Shown here piece by piece: positions 44,216 to 52,976 of a stretch of DNA of 64,000 nucleotides. Location: positions 1,984,001-2,048,000 of the forward strand of contig NZ_CP054705.1 in assembly GCF_016495725.1 (NCBI RefSeq), written 5' to 3'. The position numbers and the translations under genes are program-made. How positions within the stretch are numbered: position 1 is the stretch's first letter; each line of letters begins with the position of its first letter. Under the pieces are notes generated by a model. The model did not search any database and was not told the origin of the DNA. It saw only the letters and a program-made list of their open reading frames with translations. This DNA comes from Salicibibacter cibarius. Its GTDB lineage: Bacteria; Bacillota; Bacilli; Bacillales; Marinococcaceae.

Positions 44216-45319
44216 ATGAGACTCCGGCTGATCATAGTTATGGCATGCCTACTTGTTTTTATAACGCCTCTTCAAGCTTATGCCGAAGAATCTTTTGCCG
44301 TATCGGCCGAATCAGCAATATTAATCGAAGCTGAAAGCGGACGAGTTTTATGGGAAAAGGATGCTTATAGCGAGAAGCGCATCGCCAGTATCACTAAAAT
44401 TATGACCGCAATCGTAGCTATTGAACAAGGGGACTTGGATGATTCCGTGGAGATTTCAGAACGAGCGGCGGGCACTGAAGGATCATCGCTCTATTTGCAA
44501 GCAGGCGAAGAAGTGAAATTGGAGGATTTGTTATTTGGGCTGATGCTTCGGTCCGGCAATGACAGCGCGATCGCGATTGCCGAACATGTAGGCGGAAGTG
44601 TGGATGGTTTTGTTTTCTTAATGAATGAAAAAGTGAATGAATTAGGATTGGAAAATACCGTTTTTGCAAATCCGCACGGACTGGATGATCATGAAAACCA
44701 TTATTCCAGCGCATATGACATGGCGATGATTATGCAGGAAGCGATGGAATTTGAGGAATTTAATACTATTTCCGGAACAAAAGTGCATCGTGCTCCCAAT
44801 GAAAATGAAGATTGGGAACGTGTCTGGAGGAATAAAAACCGTTTGTTGACCGAGCGATATGAATACGCAACCGGGGGCAAGACCGGTTATACGGATCGTG
44901 CGAAACGAACGCTTGTGACGTCTGCAAAAAAAGATGACATGGAACTAATAGCCGTTACATTGAATGCACCCTCGGATTGGGATGACCATGTGCGCATGTT
45001 TGAATATGGATTCGACACGTATCAAATGCATCGGTTGATCGATGCTGGCGAACTTGAAAGGGGACAAGATGAACGATACGAAGCTTATGAAGTGCGTCGA
45101 TCTGTCACGTATCCATTAAGCGAGGACGAATCCGCTCGCGTTTTGCCGAAAATCCAATGGACAACCGATGAGCATTTGCCTTTCGCCGGACACCTTCAGT
45201 TTCAATTGAATAACGAGGTCATTTCCGAACAGCCGATTTTTCGAGAAGTTGAAGATTCAACGGAGGAGCTTTCCTTTTGGGAGCGATTAAAAAACCGTTT
45301 CCGACAGATGATGGAGTGA
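44216..45319 (+). CDS. dacB: D-alanyl-D-alanine carboxypeptidase DacB
   Basis: Mother-cell PBP5* that lowers cross-linking of the spore cortex. 367 aa; signal peptide ending near AYAEE, SXXK in IASITKIM near 62, SGN in RSGNDS near 117, KTG in GGKTGY near 221, and an amphipathic C-terminus. GAGGTGAG precedes the ATG. Operon with spmA and spmB (6 nt and 0 nt gaps) as in B. subtilis. Confidence 0.95.
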   Translation: MRLRLIIVMACLLVFITPLQAYAEESFAVSAESAILIEAESGRVLWEKDAYSEKRIASITKIMTAIVAIEQGDLDDSVEISERAAGTEGSSLYLQAGEEVKLEDLLFGLMLRSGNDSAIAIAEHVGGSVDGFVFLMNEKVNELGLENTVFANPHGLDDHENHYSSAYDMAMIMQEAMEFEEFNTISGTKVHRAPNENEDWERVWRNKNRLLTERYEYATGGKTGYTDRAKRTLVTSAKKDDMELIAVTLNAPSDWDDHVRMFEYGFDTYQMHRLIDAGELERGQDERYEAYEVRRSVTYPLSEDESARVLPKIQWTTDEHLPFAGHLQFQLNNEVISEQPIFREVEDSTEELSFWERLKNRFRQMME

Positions 45320-45325
45320 TCTGGA

Positions 45326-45922
45326 ATGATTAATTGGATCTGGATGACGATGCTGGTTACAGGCCTGGTTTTTGCAATGTTTACCGGCAATATGGAGGAA
45401 GTCAATGAAGCGATATTCGAAGGCGCTGAAGAAGCGGTCGTTCTCTGTTTCGGCCTGATCAGCATTCTCGTTTTTTGGCTGGGGATGATGAGAATCGCAC
45501 AAGAAGGAGGGCTCCTTACGCTACTTTCCAAAGTGATGTCTCCCCTCGTCCGGCGCCTGTTCCCGGAAGTACCCAAAGATCACCCGGCAATGGGATATAT
45601 TCTGTCCAATATGACTGCGAACATGTTTGGGCTTGGCAATGCCGCAACACCGATGGGGATAAAAGCGATGGAACAGTTAAAAGAATTAAACGGGGGAAAA
45701 GATGAAGCCAGTCGTTCCATGATTACGTTTCTCGCGATTAATACCGCCAGTTTGACATTAATTCCGACAACAGTAATCGCGATTCGAATGACGTATGATT
45801 CCGAAAATCCCGGTGAGATTATCGGAACGACGATCGCGGCAACGGCAGTCGCCGTCATTAGCGCAATATTGATCGATCGTTTTTTTCACTGGCGTCGAGT
45901 GCAACGGACGAGGGCAAAATAA
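45326..45922 (+). CDS. spmA: spore maturation protein A
   Basis: 198-aa membrane protein with nucleoside-recognition (Gate) domain; AnmTANMFGLGNAATPMG-like core at about residues 91-108. Needed for spore core dehydration in B. subtilis. Several hydrophobic segments. Acts with SpmB, whose gene starts on the base after this stop codon. Confidence 0.94.
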   Translation: MINWIWMTMLVTGLVFAMFTGNMEEVNEAIFEGAEEAVVLCFGLISILVFWLGMMRIAQEGGLLTLLSKVMSPLVRRLFPEVPKDHPAMGYILSNMTANMFGLGNAATPMGIKAMEQLKELNGGKDEASRSMITFLAINTASLTLIPTTVIAIRMTYDSENPGEIIGTTIAATAVAVISAILIDRFFHWRRVQRTRAK

Positions 45923-46459
45923 ATGGCTGTATTTACGACAATATCCATGTATATCATTCCTCTTTTGTTATTTGTCATACTCGCAAGTGCCGTTATCAAG
46001 CAGGTACCGGCGTACGAAACATTTGTTGAAGGAGCAAAAGATGGTTTTCAAATGGCGATTTCGATCATCCCTTATCTCGTTGCCATGCTAGTTGCTATCT
46101 CCGTTTTTCGTGCTTCCGGAGCGCTTGATTTTTTGCTCGAAGGCATTCGCCCGGTTCTCGCATTGATCGGCGTGCCGACGGAAATCGTTCCATTGGCTGT
46201 GATGCGTCCCCTTTCTGGCACAGGCGCACTTGGGGTAATGAGTGATTTATTGGCCGTGCACGGGCCGGATTCATTTATCGGCAGGTTAGCATCCACGATG
46301 CAAGGGAGCACGGATACAACTTTTTACGTACTCACGGTCTATTTCGGCGCCGTAGGCATTAAAAAAATCGGTGATTCTCTAAAAGTCGGATTGCTCGCGG
46401 ATGTATGCGGGCTTGCCGCGGCGATTTTTTTCGTTACACTCGTCTTCGGATCTATGTGA
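45923..46459 (+). CDS. spmB: spore maturation protein B
   Basis: 178-aa membrane protein, Gate domain, with MRPLSGTGALGVMSDLLA near 93 and QGSTDTTFYVLTVYFG near 130. Partner of SpmA in spore dehydration. Last gene of the dacB operon. No clear T-tailed hairpin follows; the next 800 bp are repeats. Confidence 0.94.
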   Translation: MAVFTTISMYIIPLLLFVILASAVIKQVPAYETFVEGAKDGFQMAISIIPYLVAMLVAISVFRASGALDFLLEGIRPVLALIGVPTEIVPLAVMRPLSGTGALGVMSDLLAVHGPDSFIGRLASTMQGSTDTTFYVLTVYFGAVGIKKIGDSLKVGLLADVCGLAAAIFFVTLVFGSM

Positions 46460-46537
46460 TCGAGCGTAAATTTCCTCGCACCGACGGGTGGCGACAAATG
46501 TTAGGCGAAGTGCGATGAATTGGCGCCGCATCCAAAG

Positions 46538-46568
46538 GTGATTACTTATTTCAGCAGTTCTGCACTAG
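46538..46568 (+). repeat. 30-nt direct repeat, copy 1 of 3
   Basis: GTGATTACTTATTTCAGCAG...CTGCACTAG; related copies at 48894-48926 and 49040-49072 in the same orientation. Copies bracket the tandem array and the IS element. Confidence 0.65.
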
Positions 46569-46644
46569 GGATGGCTGCGTGATTCTTGTCCTCACAAAGA
46601 GTGAACATCTCCTTTTTGAGGGACGACGGCGCGATTGTAATCCC

Positions 46645-46940
46645 TCAAGCAGAGGTAGAGTTACTGCGAGAGGAACAAGAGAAGCGAAGTAATCCCCCAG
46701 ACGAAGGTCGAGCTGCGCCGAGAGGAACAAGGGACGTAAAGTAATCCCCCAGACGAAGGTCGAGCTGTGCCGAGAGGAACAAGAGACGTAAAGTAATCCC
46801 CCAGACGAAGGTCGAGCTGCGCCGAGAGGAACAAGAGAAGCGAAGTAATCCCCAGACGAAGGTCGAGCTGCGCCGAGAGGAACAAGAGACGTAAAGTAAT
46901 CCCCCAGACGAAGGTCGAGCTGTGCCGAGAGGAACAACAA
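46645..46940. repeat. 52-bp tandem repeat array, about 5.5 units
   Basis: Unit: GACGAAGGTCGAGCTGCGCC, then GAGAGGAACAAGAGACGTAA and AGTAATCCCCCA. Unit starts (ACGAAGG) at 46701, 46753, 46805, 46856 and 46908, so the period is 52 with one 51-bp unit. Two alternating variants occur (GAAGCGAAG or GACGTAAAG; TGCGCC or TGTGCC). 52 is not a multiple of 3, so the long minus-strand frame through it rotates in phase and is not credible as a protein. Confidence 0.88.
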
Positions 46941-47103
46941 CGTGAACTTTCCCACGGAAAAGATGTTAGTATCACCGGATTGGGCATGGCGAATAAAGGG
47001 TGAAAGAATTCTGAGCCAGACCACTAGTGCAAGGTGGCTTAATTACCCGATCATGGGGAAGACATTCGGTCGTCAACAACAGTTGTTTCTGGCCCCTAAC
47101 CCG

Positions 47104-47239
47104 GACAATTGACCGCCTCATGGCGACCAGAAAAGCGGTCGGTTTTCGTTTACGGTCGCCATGACCGCTTTATGATGACCGTAATGGCCTGAATCGAAAG
47201 CGTTCGGGCGTCATAGCCGCTTCATGGTGACCGAAAAGG
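47104..47239. repeat. family P palindromes, array C (left of the IS)
   Basis: Two or three units, for example 47152-47181 (ACGGTCGCCATG...TATGATGACCGT) and 47203-47235 (TTCGGGCGTCAT...TTCATGGTGACCGAA). Continued on the other side of the IS256-type element at 48697. Confidence 0.75.
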
Positions 47240-47321
47240 CTTGTATCAGTCAAGTCCTTAATTATGTGTAAAAGTATCACAATGAATCAGCGAGTGGGAG
47301 ATAGGTTTTGAACTTGGGGTG

Positions 47322-47359
47322 TTTCCTTCTAGGGCGCCCGCGGGCGCCCTAGAAGGAAA
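47322..47359. terminator. 38-bp perfect palindrome inside the IS
   Basis: TTTCCTTCTAGGGCGCCCG followed by its exact reverse complement, without a loop. It lies 41 nt downstream of the transposase stop and close to the left end. It could terminate the transposase transcript or block outside reading; it could also extrude as a cruciform. Confidence 0.7.
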
Positions 47360-47400
47360 ATTTTGCTGAATCACCCTTGCTTTCTTGCCTTTTCATTTGC

Positions 47401-48585
47401 TTACAAATCGGTTGGTTTTCCTTTTAAAAACGTTCGGTTACCACGATCAAGGCTTTCTTCATGTTCCTTGAGCAACGCTCCAATTAATCGAAAGGCGGAT
47501 TGGGTATTTGGAAAAATCCGAATGACTTGCTCGCGGCGGCGAACCTCGGAATTTATCCCTTCGAGATTGTTTGTCGTGCGCAATTGGTCATGATAAGCGA
47601 TGGGTTCATTCATAAATTGAATCGCATCTTCAAATCCTTCATCGAGTTTCTCTAACGCTTTTTCATAACCTTTGACGCCCTCGTATTGATCAAAGATCTC
47701 GGTGCGTAACTGGCGGGCTCTTGCAGGAGAACTCCCGTTTAAGAGCTCCTTAACGAGCGAACGAAAGCCTTCTGAACCTTTTTTGGGGATGTGTTCAAAC
47801 AAGTTTCGCTTAAAATGAACCGTGCACCGTTGCCACGAGGTTCCAACAAACGCTTGTTGAATGGCCTGTTTCAGGCCTTCGTGCGCATCGGAAATCACCA
47901 ATTGTGGCGATGCCAGACCCCTGGCTTGAAGCGATTGAAAGAATTGAAACCATCCCTCTTTGGATTCGGCATGATTCACTTGAAGACCAATGATTTCCCG
48001 TTTGTTTTGGTCATTGACCCCGAGCGCGATATAAACGGCTTTGGAGACGACCTTTTGATCCTCACGGACTTTAATATACATGGCATCGGCGTAGACATAC
48101 CTGTAGGCATTCACGTTCAAAGGGCGCTGGGCCCATTCGTTGACGACCGGGTCTAATTTTTCGGTGAGCGAGGACACGAAAGATTTGGACACACGCTCGC
48201 CGCAAAGCTCTTCCACAGCCTTCGTGACTTTCCGCGTGGATACGCCGTTAACGACCATCTCCAACATCGCTAAGAGAAAGGCTTGTTCGGAACGTGCATA
48301 TTTCTCAAACACAGAGGGAGAGAATTCGCCGTTGCGCGTGCGTGGAACGGTCAGTGTGACTTTCCCAAAAGACATCGTGTAATCACGTTCGTAATAGCCG
48401 TTTCGATAGTCCACACGCGCGCCATTGCGTTCATAGGCTGCTGCTTGTAAGTAATCATCGCGCTCCTGCTCCATGATTTGATTCAGGACGAGGACCATCG
48501 AGGATTTCGCGACGGCACTCATGTCTGAATTCATGAGCTCTTCTTTTAATTGATCCGCGTTTAGGGTAAGATGGAACTGGGTCAT
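47401..48585 (-). CDS. IS256-family (mutator-type) transposase
   Basis: 394-aa DDE transposase. N-terminal DNA-binding part (NADQLKEELMNSDMSAVAKS), then the catalytic core with the first Asp in YVYADAMYIKV near 168, the second in LVISDAHEGLKQA near 234, the mutator signature TSWQRCTVHFKRNLFEHIPK and a Glu near NNLEGINSEVRRR. Full length, no frameshift, so likely active. AGGAGGAAT lies upstream of the ATG. Base composition is similar to the host. Confidence 0.95.
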   Translation of the reverse strand: MTQFHLTLNADQLKEELMNSDMSAVAKSSMVLVLNQIMEQERDDYLQAAAYERNGARVDYRNGYYERDYTMSFGKVTLTVPRTRNGEFSPSVFEKYARSEQAFLLAMLEMVVNGVSTRKVTKAVEELCGERVSKSFVSSLTEKLDPVVNEWAQRPLNVNAYRYVYADAMYIKVREDQKVVSKAVYIALGVNDQNKREIIGLQVNHAESKEGWFQFFQSLQARGLASPQLVISDAHEGLKQAIQQAFVGTSWQRCTVHFKRNLFEHIPKKGSEGFRSLVKELLNGSSPARARQLRTEIFDQYEGVKGYEKALEKLDEGFEDAIQFMNEPIAYHDQLRTTNNLEGINSEVRRREQVIRIFPNTQSAFRLIGALLKEHEESLDRGNRTFLKGKPTDL

Positions 48586-48689
48586 TGTCGATTCCTCCTG
48601 TTTGTTTTTTTCGCTGAAAACATTGTAACACGGGAGTCGACTTGACCCTTTTTCTTTTTACACAATTATATGGACTATACCCTTGTATC

Positions 48690-49203
48690 AAAGATATTCG
48701 GTCGGCATGGCTGCCTCATGGTGCCCGAACAAGTGATTGGCCTTTGTTTACGGTCGCCATGATCGTTTCATGAAAACCGGGAGTCCTGCTTCGAGGGAAG
48801 ATGTTCGGTCATGGATGAGAGTAATTGATCCCTTGACTCGGGCAGTGACCGTTTACCCTGGTTTGAAGTCCCAATCCAGACTTCCGGTCGTCGGTGTGAT
48901 CACTTATTTTAGCCTTTCTGCACTAGCCCCGCGTCAATCGCATGATCTGTTTTCGACAATCATCCAGATTTTAGATCGATAGAACCCTGCGCAATGAGGG
49001 GCAACCTAAATTAAACCCGCATCTCAGTGGCCTTTGCAGGTGTGATTCTTTATTTCAGCCATGCTGTACTAGCCTGTATCGTCTGTTTTTAGACGGTATA
49101 GGCTTTTTGTATGCACGGAAGAATCGCGGGCTCTTACGGTTAAAAAACAAGCGCTTGAGAAAAGATACAGGGAAGGGTATGATGGGGGCTGAGGTGAAAA
49201 CAG
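48690..49203 (+). other. non-coding gap between the IS and rluB
   Basis: Contains two family P palindromes (48697-48729 and 48749-48781), two copies of the 30-nt direct repeat (48894-48926 and 49040-49072) and a GCCTGTATCGTC...GACGGTATAGGC hairpin (about 49072-49108) followed by TTTTTG, which looks like a terminator. No convincing gene; the short frames overlapping the rluB start are shadows. Confidence 0.65.
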
Positions 49204-49923
49204 ATGGAGCGACTGCAGAAAGTAATCGCGCGCGCAGGTATAACGTCCCGTCGCAAAGCAGAGGATTATATCGCCGCCGGGCGCGTCGCCGTGAACGGGA
49301 AAACCGTAACGGAATTGGGAACGAAAGTATCCGAGAAAGCGACGATTGAAGTGGACGGCATTCTGATCGAGCGGGAAGCGCCCGTTTTTTACCTGTTGTA
49401 TAAACCGAAAAAGGTCATTTCGGCCGTACAGGATGATAAAAATCGGTCCGTCGTAACCGATTATATTAACGAACCCGAAGCGCGAATCTATCCGATTGGA
49501 AGGTTGGATTATGATACATCCGGCTTATTATTGTTAACAAACGATGGGGATTTTGCAAATTTAATGATGCACCCCCGGGGCAATATCAAAAAAACATACA
49601 TTGCAAAGGTAAAGGGCAAGCCATCAAAAGACACATTAAAGAGACTTTCCCGTGGCATTGAACTGGAAGACGGAAAAACTGCCCCTGCGAAAGTCTCTTT
49701 TAAGTCCGGCAATAAAAAAAATGATACGTCCATTGTCGAACTCATCATCTCCGAAGGGAGAAACCACCAAATCAAACGGATGTTGGAAACCGTCGGACAC
49801 CCTGTTCTAAAACTGAAAAGAGAAAGGTATGCTTTTTTGACGTTGGACGGTTTGGAGCCCGGAGATTTTCGTGCTTTAAAACCGGTGGAAGTCGCGAAAT
49901 TACGGGAAATGGCCGTCACATAA
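49204..49923 (+). CDS. rluB: 23S rRNA pseudouridine synthase RluB type
   Basis: 239 aa; S4 domain at residues 1-60 (MERLQKVIARAGITSRRKAE) and the RsuA/RluB catalytic domain with the active Asp in PIGRLDYDTSGLLLLTNDG near 102. Modifies the peptidyl-transferase region helix 93 in homologues. GAGGTG precedes ATG 49204. In B. subtilis it stands between spmB and resA; here the spmB side has been filled by mobile DNA and resA is missing. Confidence 0.94.
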   Translation: MERLQKVIARAGITSRRKAEDYIAAGRVAVNGKTVTELGTKVSEKATIEVDGILIEREAPVFYLLYKPKKVISAVQDDKNRSVVTDYINEPEARIYPIGRLDYDTSGLLLLTNDGDFANLMMHPRGNIKKTYIAKVKGKPSKDTLKRLSRGIELEDGKTAPAKVSFKSGNKKNDTSIVELIISEGRNHQIKRMLETVGHPVLKLKRERYAFLTLDGLEPGDFRALKPVEVAKLREMAVT

Positions 49924-50027
49924 GTGTCATAAAAAATTAAGTTTCGACGGCAGTAAACAAACTCGATGATCGTTATAATAAGTTTAGAGAATACCAGAAG
50001 TGGGTGGTATCGTATCGGGGTGATTTT

Positions 50028-51665
50028 TTGCAAGAGATAAAGTGTAGTTGTGGACATATAAACCCTTACGGCACAGAGGTATGTGGGTCATGCGGGAAGC
50101 CGCTTTCCGACACGGATTCCGATCAATTGCTTAATATGCGTTACGAAGGGGCTGCCCGGCGTTCGCAAACGTATAATAAGACGATCATCGACAAAATATG
50201 GAACTTTTTTTCATCGGTAAAAGTCGGGATCGCGATTATCGTCATTACGTTGATTGCTTCGTCGATCGGGACGATTTTCCCCCAGGAAATGTTTATCCCG
50301 CCCGGAGAAACCGCCGCGCAATTTTATGCAGAAGAACATGGCGCGCTCGGGCAACTGTATTACAGTTTAGGGTTGCATAATCTATATGGTTCTTGGTGGT
50401 ATATGTTGCTTGTCGCCGCGCTTGGGACTTCGATTATTATCGCGAGCATCGACCGTTTCTTTCCGCTATATAAAGCATTGAAATCCCAGCGGGTGACCCG
50501 TCATAAAGGTTTCATGAAGCGGCAACGAATATTTGGGACGAGCCATGTCGACAATGTGGATGAAACAATGGACAAGGCCCAAAAAATATTAAAGGATAAA
50601 CGGTATAATATCCGAACCGAAAACGGAAATCTCCTTGCGGAAAAAAACCGCTGGGCACGTTGGGGCCCTTATGTGAATCACATTGGGCTGATTGTCTTCT
50701 TGGTCGGAGCCTCTTTACGCTTTTTCCCGGACATGTATATCGATGAAAATCTTTGGGTGCGGGAAGGGCAAACCGAAGTTATTCCCGGCACATCCGGCGA
50801 GTACTACGTGGAAAACGAAGCGTTTACGGTCGAATACCATGAGCAAGAAGAAGGTGCAGAAGAGGAAGCTGCACCCTTGGAGGATACATTCCGTACCGAC
50901 GCTGTGCTGTATCAACCGGAAGAAGGCGGCACCGTGGGGGTAGACCAGGAACTGGAAGAAATAGACCGGCAGGCCATCGAAGTTAATGATGCCTTTCATT
51001 TTGATGATTATTCCCTTTATCAGGTTGATTATAAATTAGATGAATTAAGGGAAATGAGCTTTGATGTTGAAGATACACAGACGGGTGAAACCGTTGGTTC
51101 GTTTACGGTTGATTTGAATGAACCGGACGATGATTACGAGCTTGAAAATAATGAAAATGTCCGTATTCATAGCTATTTTCCAAACTTCAATATCAATGAA
51201 GAAGGGGTCCCGACAACGGAAAATGACGTTCCGGACAATCCCGGGTTTATTTTCGAAATGGAAAATTCGGATACGGGGGATATGGAGCATACGTTCGTTG
51301 GGGTGCAAGCCAATTACAATGTGAGTCCGAATCAAGAAGATAATCGTTACGTATTCGAATTTGCCGGTTTGGACACTAATCACGTCACTGGTTTAACGGT
51401 GCGAAAAGATAATACGTTGCCGTTTCTCATTGTCGGCGGCGCGATTTTCATGATCGGGCTCGTGCAAGGATCGTATTGGCCACACCGGCGCATTTGGTTA
51501 CAGCGTAAAGATGGTGAAGTTTGGCTTGCCGGCCACACCAATAAAAATTGGGAATCATTGAAGAAAGATATACATGCAGTAACGGAAGAGACACAAGTAA
51601 CGACACCGCGAGATCAAACGGATGAAGACGATGAACAGACCGCGGAAAAAGACGAAAACATTTAA
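50028..51665 (+). CDS. resB: cytochrome c biogenesis protein ResB
   Basis: 545-aa membrane protein of system II heme delivery. An N-terminal zinc ribbon (CSCGHINPYGTEVCGSCG) is followed by membrane segments near 65-85, 125-145 and 215-235, a large extracytoplasmic domain rich in Asp/Glu (about 240-450), a final segment near 465-485 and an acidic tail. Works with ResC to carry heme to apocytochrome c. TTG start 50028 after GGGGTGA; the frame opens upstream but lacks a better site. Confidence 0.93.
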   Translation: MQEIKCSCGHINPYGTEVCGSCGKPLSDTDSDQLLNMRYEGAARRSQTYNKTIIDKIWNFFSSVKVGIAIIVITLIASSIGTIFPQEMFIPPGETAAQFYAEEHGALGQLYYSLGLHNLYGSWWYMLLVAALGTSIIIASIDRFFPLYKALKSQRVTRHKGFMKRQRIFGTSHVDNVDETMDKAQKILKDKRYNIRTENGNLLAEKNRWARWGPYVNHIGLIVFLVGASLRFFPDMYIDENLWVREGQTEVIPGTSGEYYVENEAFTVEYHEQEEGAEEEAAPLEDTFRTDAVLYQPEEGGTVGVDQELEEIDRQAIEVNDAFHFDDYSLYQVDYKLDELREMSFDVEDTQTGETVGSFTVDLNEPDDDYELENNENVRIHSYFPNFNINEEGVPTTENDVPDNPGFIFEMENSDTGDMEHTFVGVQANYNVSPNQEDNRYVFEFAGLDTNHVTGLTVRKDNTLPFLIVGGAIFMIGLVQGSYWPHRRIWLQRKDGEVWLAGHTNKNWESLKKDIHAVTEETQVTTPRDQTDEDDEQTAEKDENI

Positions 51666-51714
51666 TCTTAAATCCGATCGGACACGGGGTTCGTTACTTA
51701 GGAGGTAAACAAAG

Positions 51715-52908
51715 ATGGAGCAATTGAGCATGAATCTGCTCGGCGCAGCATTCTTCCTGTATCTCGCTGCTACCATTTTCTATACCGTATCTGTCACGGG
51801 AAGAAAATGGCGAGATAAAAAAGGAGAGATGACCGGCAACAACTGGGGGAAATTAGGCTATATATCGTCGATCTTAGGCGTCGCGAGCGCCTTGGGGTAT
51901 TTCTTCACCCGCTGGGCAGTTGCCGGACACGCGCCAGTCAGCAATATGTTTGAGTATACCGCGTTTTTTGCCATTACCCTCAGCCTTGCATTTGTGATTC
52001 TGTACGGCATCTACAGAGTAAATGTGCTCGGCTTGATTACAATGCCGGTCGTCATGATTATGATCGCCTATGCATCTGTGTTTGCAACGGAAGTGCAACC
52101 GCTGCAACCCTCTTTGCAGTCCCACTGGTTGGAGATTCACGTCATCACCACGGCATTGGGTCAAGGAATTCTCGCGGTAAGTTTTGGAGCGGGGTTAATT
52201 TATCTTCTCCGAACCATTGATTTGAAGCGAAAAGGGATGACGAAACGAACGTTTGGCGTAGAATTCATTATGTATACGTTAATAAGCGCGCTGGCTTTCA
52301 TCATCCTTTCCAATGTCTTTGGGGCAATGGATTACGAAGCGAACTTTGCCTATATCGATGAAAATGGCGAGCAGTCGGAAAAACTTTACGAACTTCCTCC
52401 GATTTTCGGTCCGAATGAAGGGGAACTTCTCACCGAAGATCGGATGCAACCGTGGATCGAGATGCCGGATTGGATCGTAAGCGAAGATCTTAACACGGTC
52501 GTATGGGCATTTGGAACCGGTCTGATTCTATACGCACTCTTGCGTGTGCTTACCCGCAGACGTGTCGGCGCACTTTTGCAGCCGCTATTTAAGAGTGTCA
52601 AACCGCAAACGGTAGATGAAATCAGTTACCGTGCCATCGCGATCGGATTTCCCGTTTTTGCGCTCGGGGGACTCGTATTTGCGATGATCTACGCCCAAAT
52701 TGCTTGGACGAGGTTTTGGGGTTGGGATCCGAAGGAGGTATATGCGCTCGTCACGTTTCTATTCTACGCAGCCTATCTCCATTTACGATTGAACCGCAAT
52801 TGGCACGGAGAACCTTCCGCTTGGCTGGCGGTTATCGGGTTCGCGATTATCATCTTCAACCTGATTTTCGTAAACCTTGTCATCGCGGGTTTACATTCGT
52901 ATGCTTAA
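51715..52908 (+). CDS. resC: cytochrome c biogenesis protein ResC (CcsA type)
   Basis: 397-aa polytopic protein with the heme-handling tryptophan-rich motif RFWGWDPKEVYALVTF near residue 335 and conserved histidines (HAPVSNMFEY near 68 and others). Eight predicted membrane segments. AGGAGG precedes the ATG. Partner of ResB. About 70 nt separate it from resD. Confidence 0.94.
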   Translation: MEQLSMNLLGAAFFLYLAATIFYTVSVTGRKWRDKKGEMTGNNWGKLGYISSILGVASALGYFFTRWAVAGHAPVSNMFEYTAFFAITLSLAFVILYGIYRVNVLGLITMPVVMIMIAYASVFATEVQPLQPSLQSHWLEIHVITTALGQGILAVSFGAGLIYLLRTIDLKRKGMTKRTFGVEFIMYTLISALAFIILSNVFGAMDYEANFAYIDENGEQSEKLYELPPIFGPNEGELLTEDRMQPWIEMPDWIVSEDLNTVVWAFGTGLILYALLRVLTRRRVGALLQPLFKSVKPQTVDEISYRAIAIGFPVFALGGLVFAMIYAQIAWTRFWGWDPKEVYALVTFLFYAAYLHLRLNRNWHGEPSAWLAVIGFAIIIFNLIFVNLVIAGLHSYA

Positions 52909-52976
52909 AAGTTTACGGAGGGGCCTTCGATGGATGGCCTCTCTGCATTTAACAATAACGGAAAGGAGCACTGGCA

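Larger units (their letters stand above)
47248..48681 (-). mobile_element. IS256-family insertion sequence (1434 bp)
   Basis: Imperfect terminal repeats of about 26 bp (left AGTCAAGTCCTTAATTATGT; right end, reverse complement, GGTATAGTCCATATAATTGT) and an 8-bp target duplication CTTGTATC at 47240-47247 and 48682-48689. The size fits the family. Both flanks are family P palindromes, so the element split an array. The intact duplication points to a fairly recent simple insertion. Confidence 0.92.

Noticed and set aside
46551-47024. Minus-strand open frame of 157 codons with repeated LVPLGAARPSSG-like peptides
   Set aside because: It is produced by the 52-bp tandem array, whose period is not a multiple of three; no Shine-Dalgarno sequence and the frame rotates from unit to unit.
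49107-49349. Basic 80-codon frame overlapping the rluB start
   Set aside because: Shadow of rluB in another frame; arginine-rich composition results from the codons of rluB.
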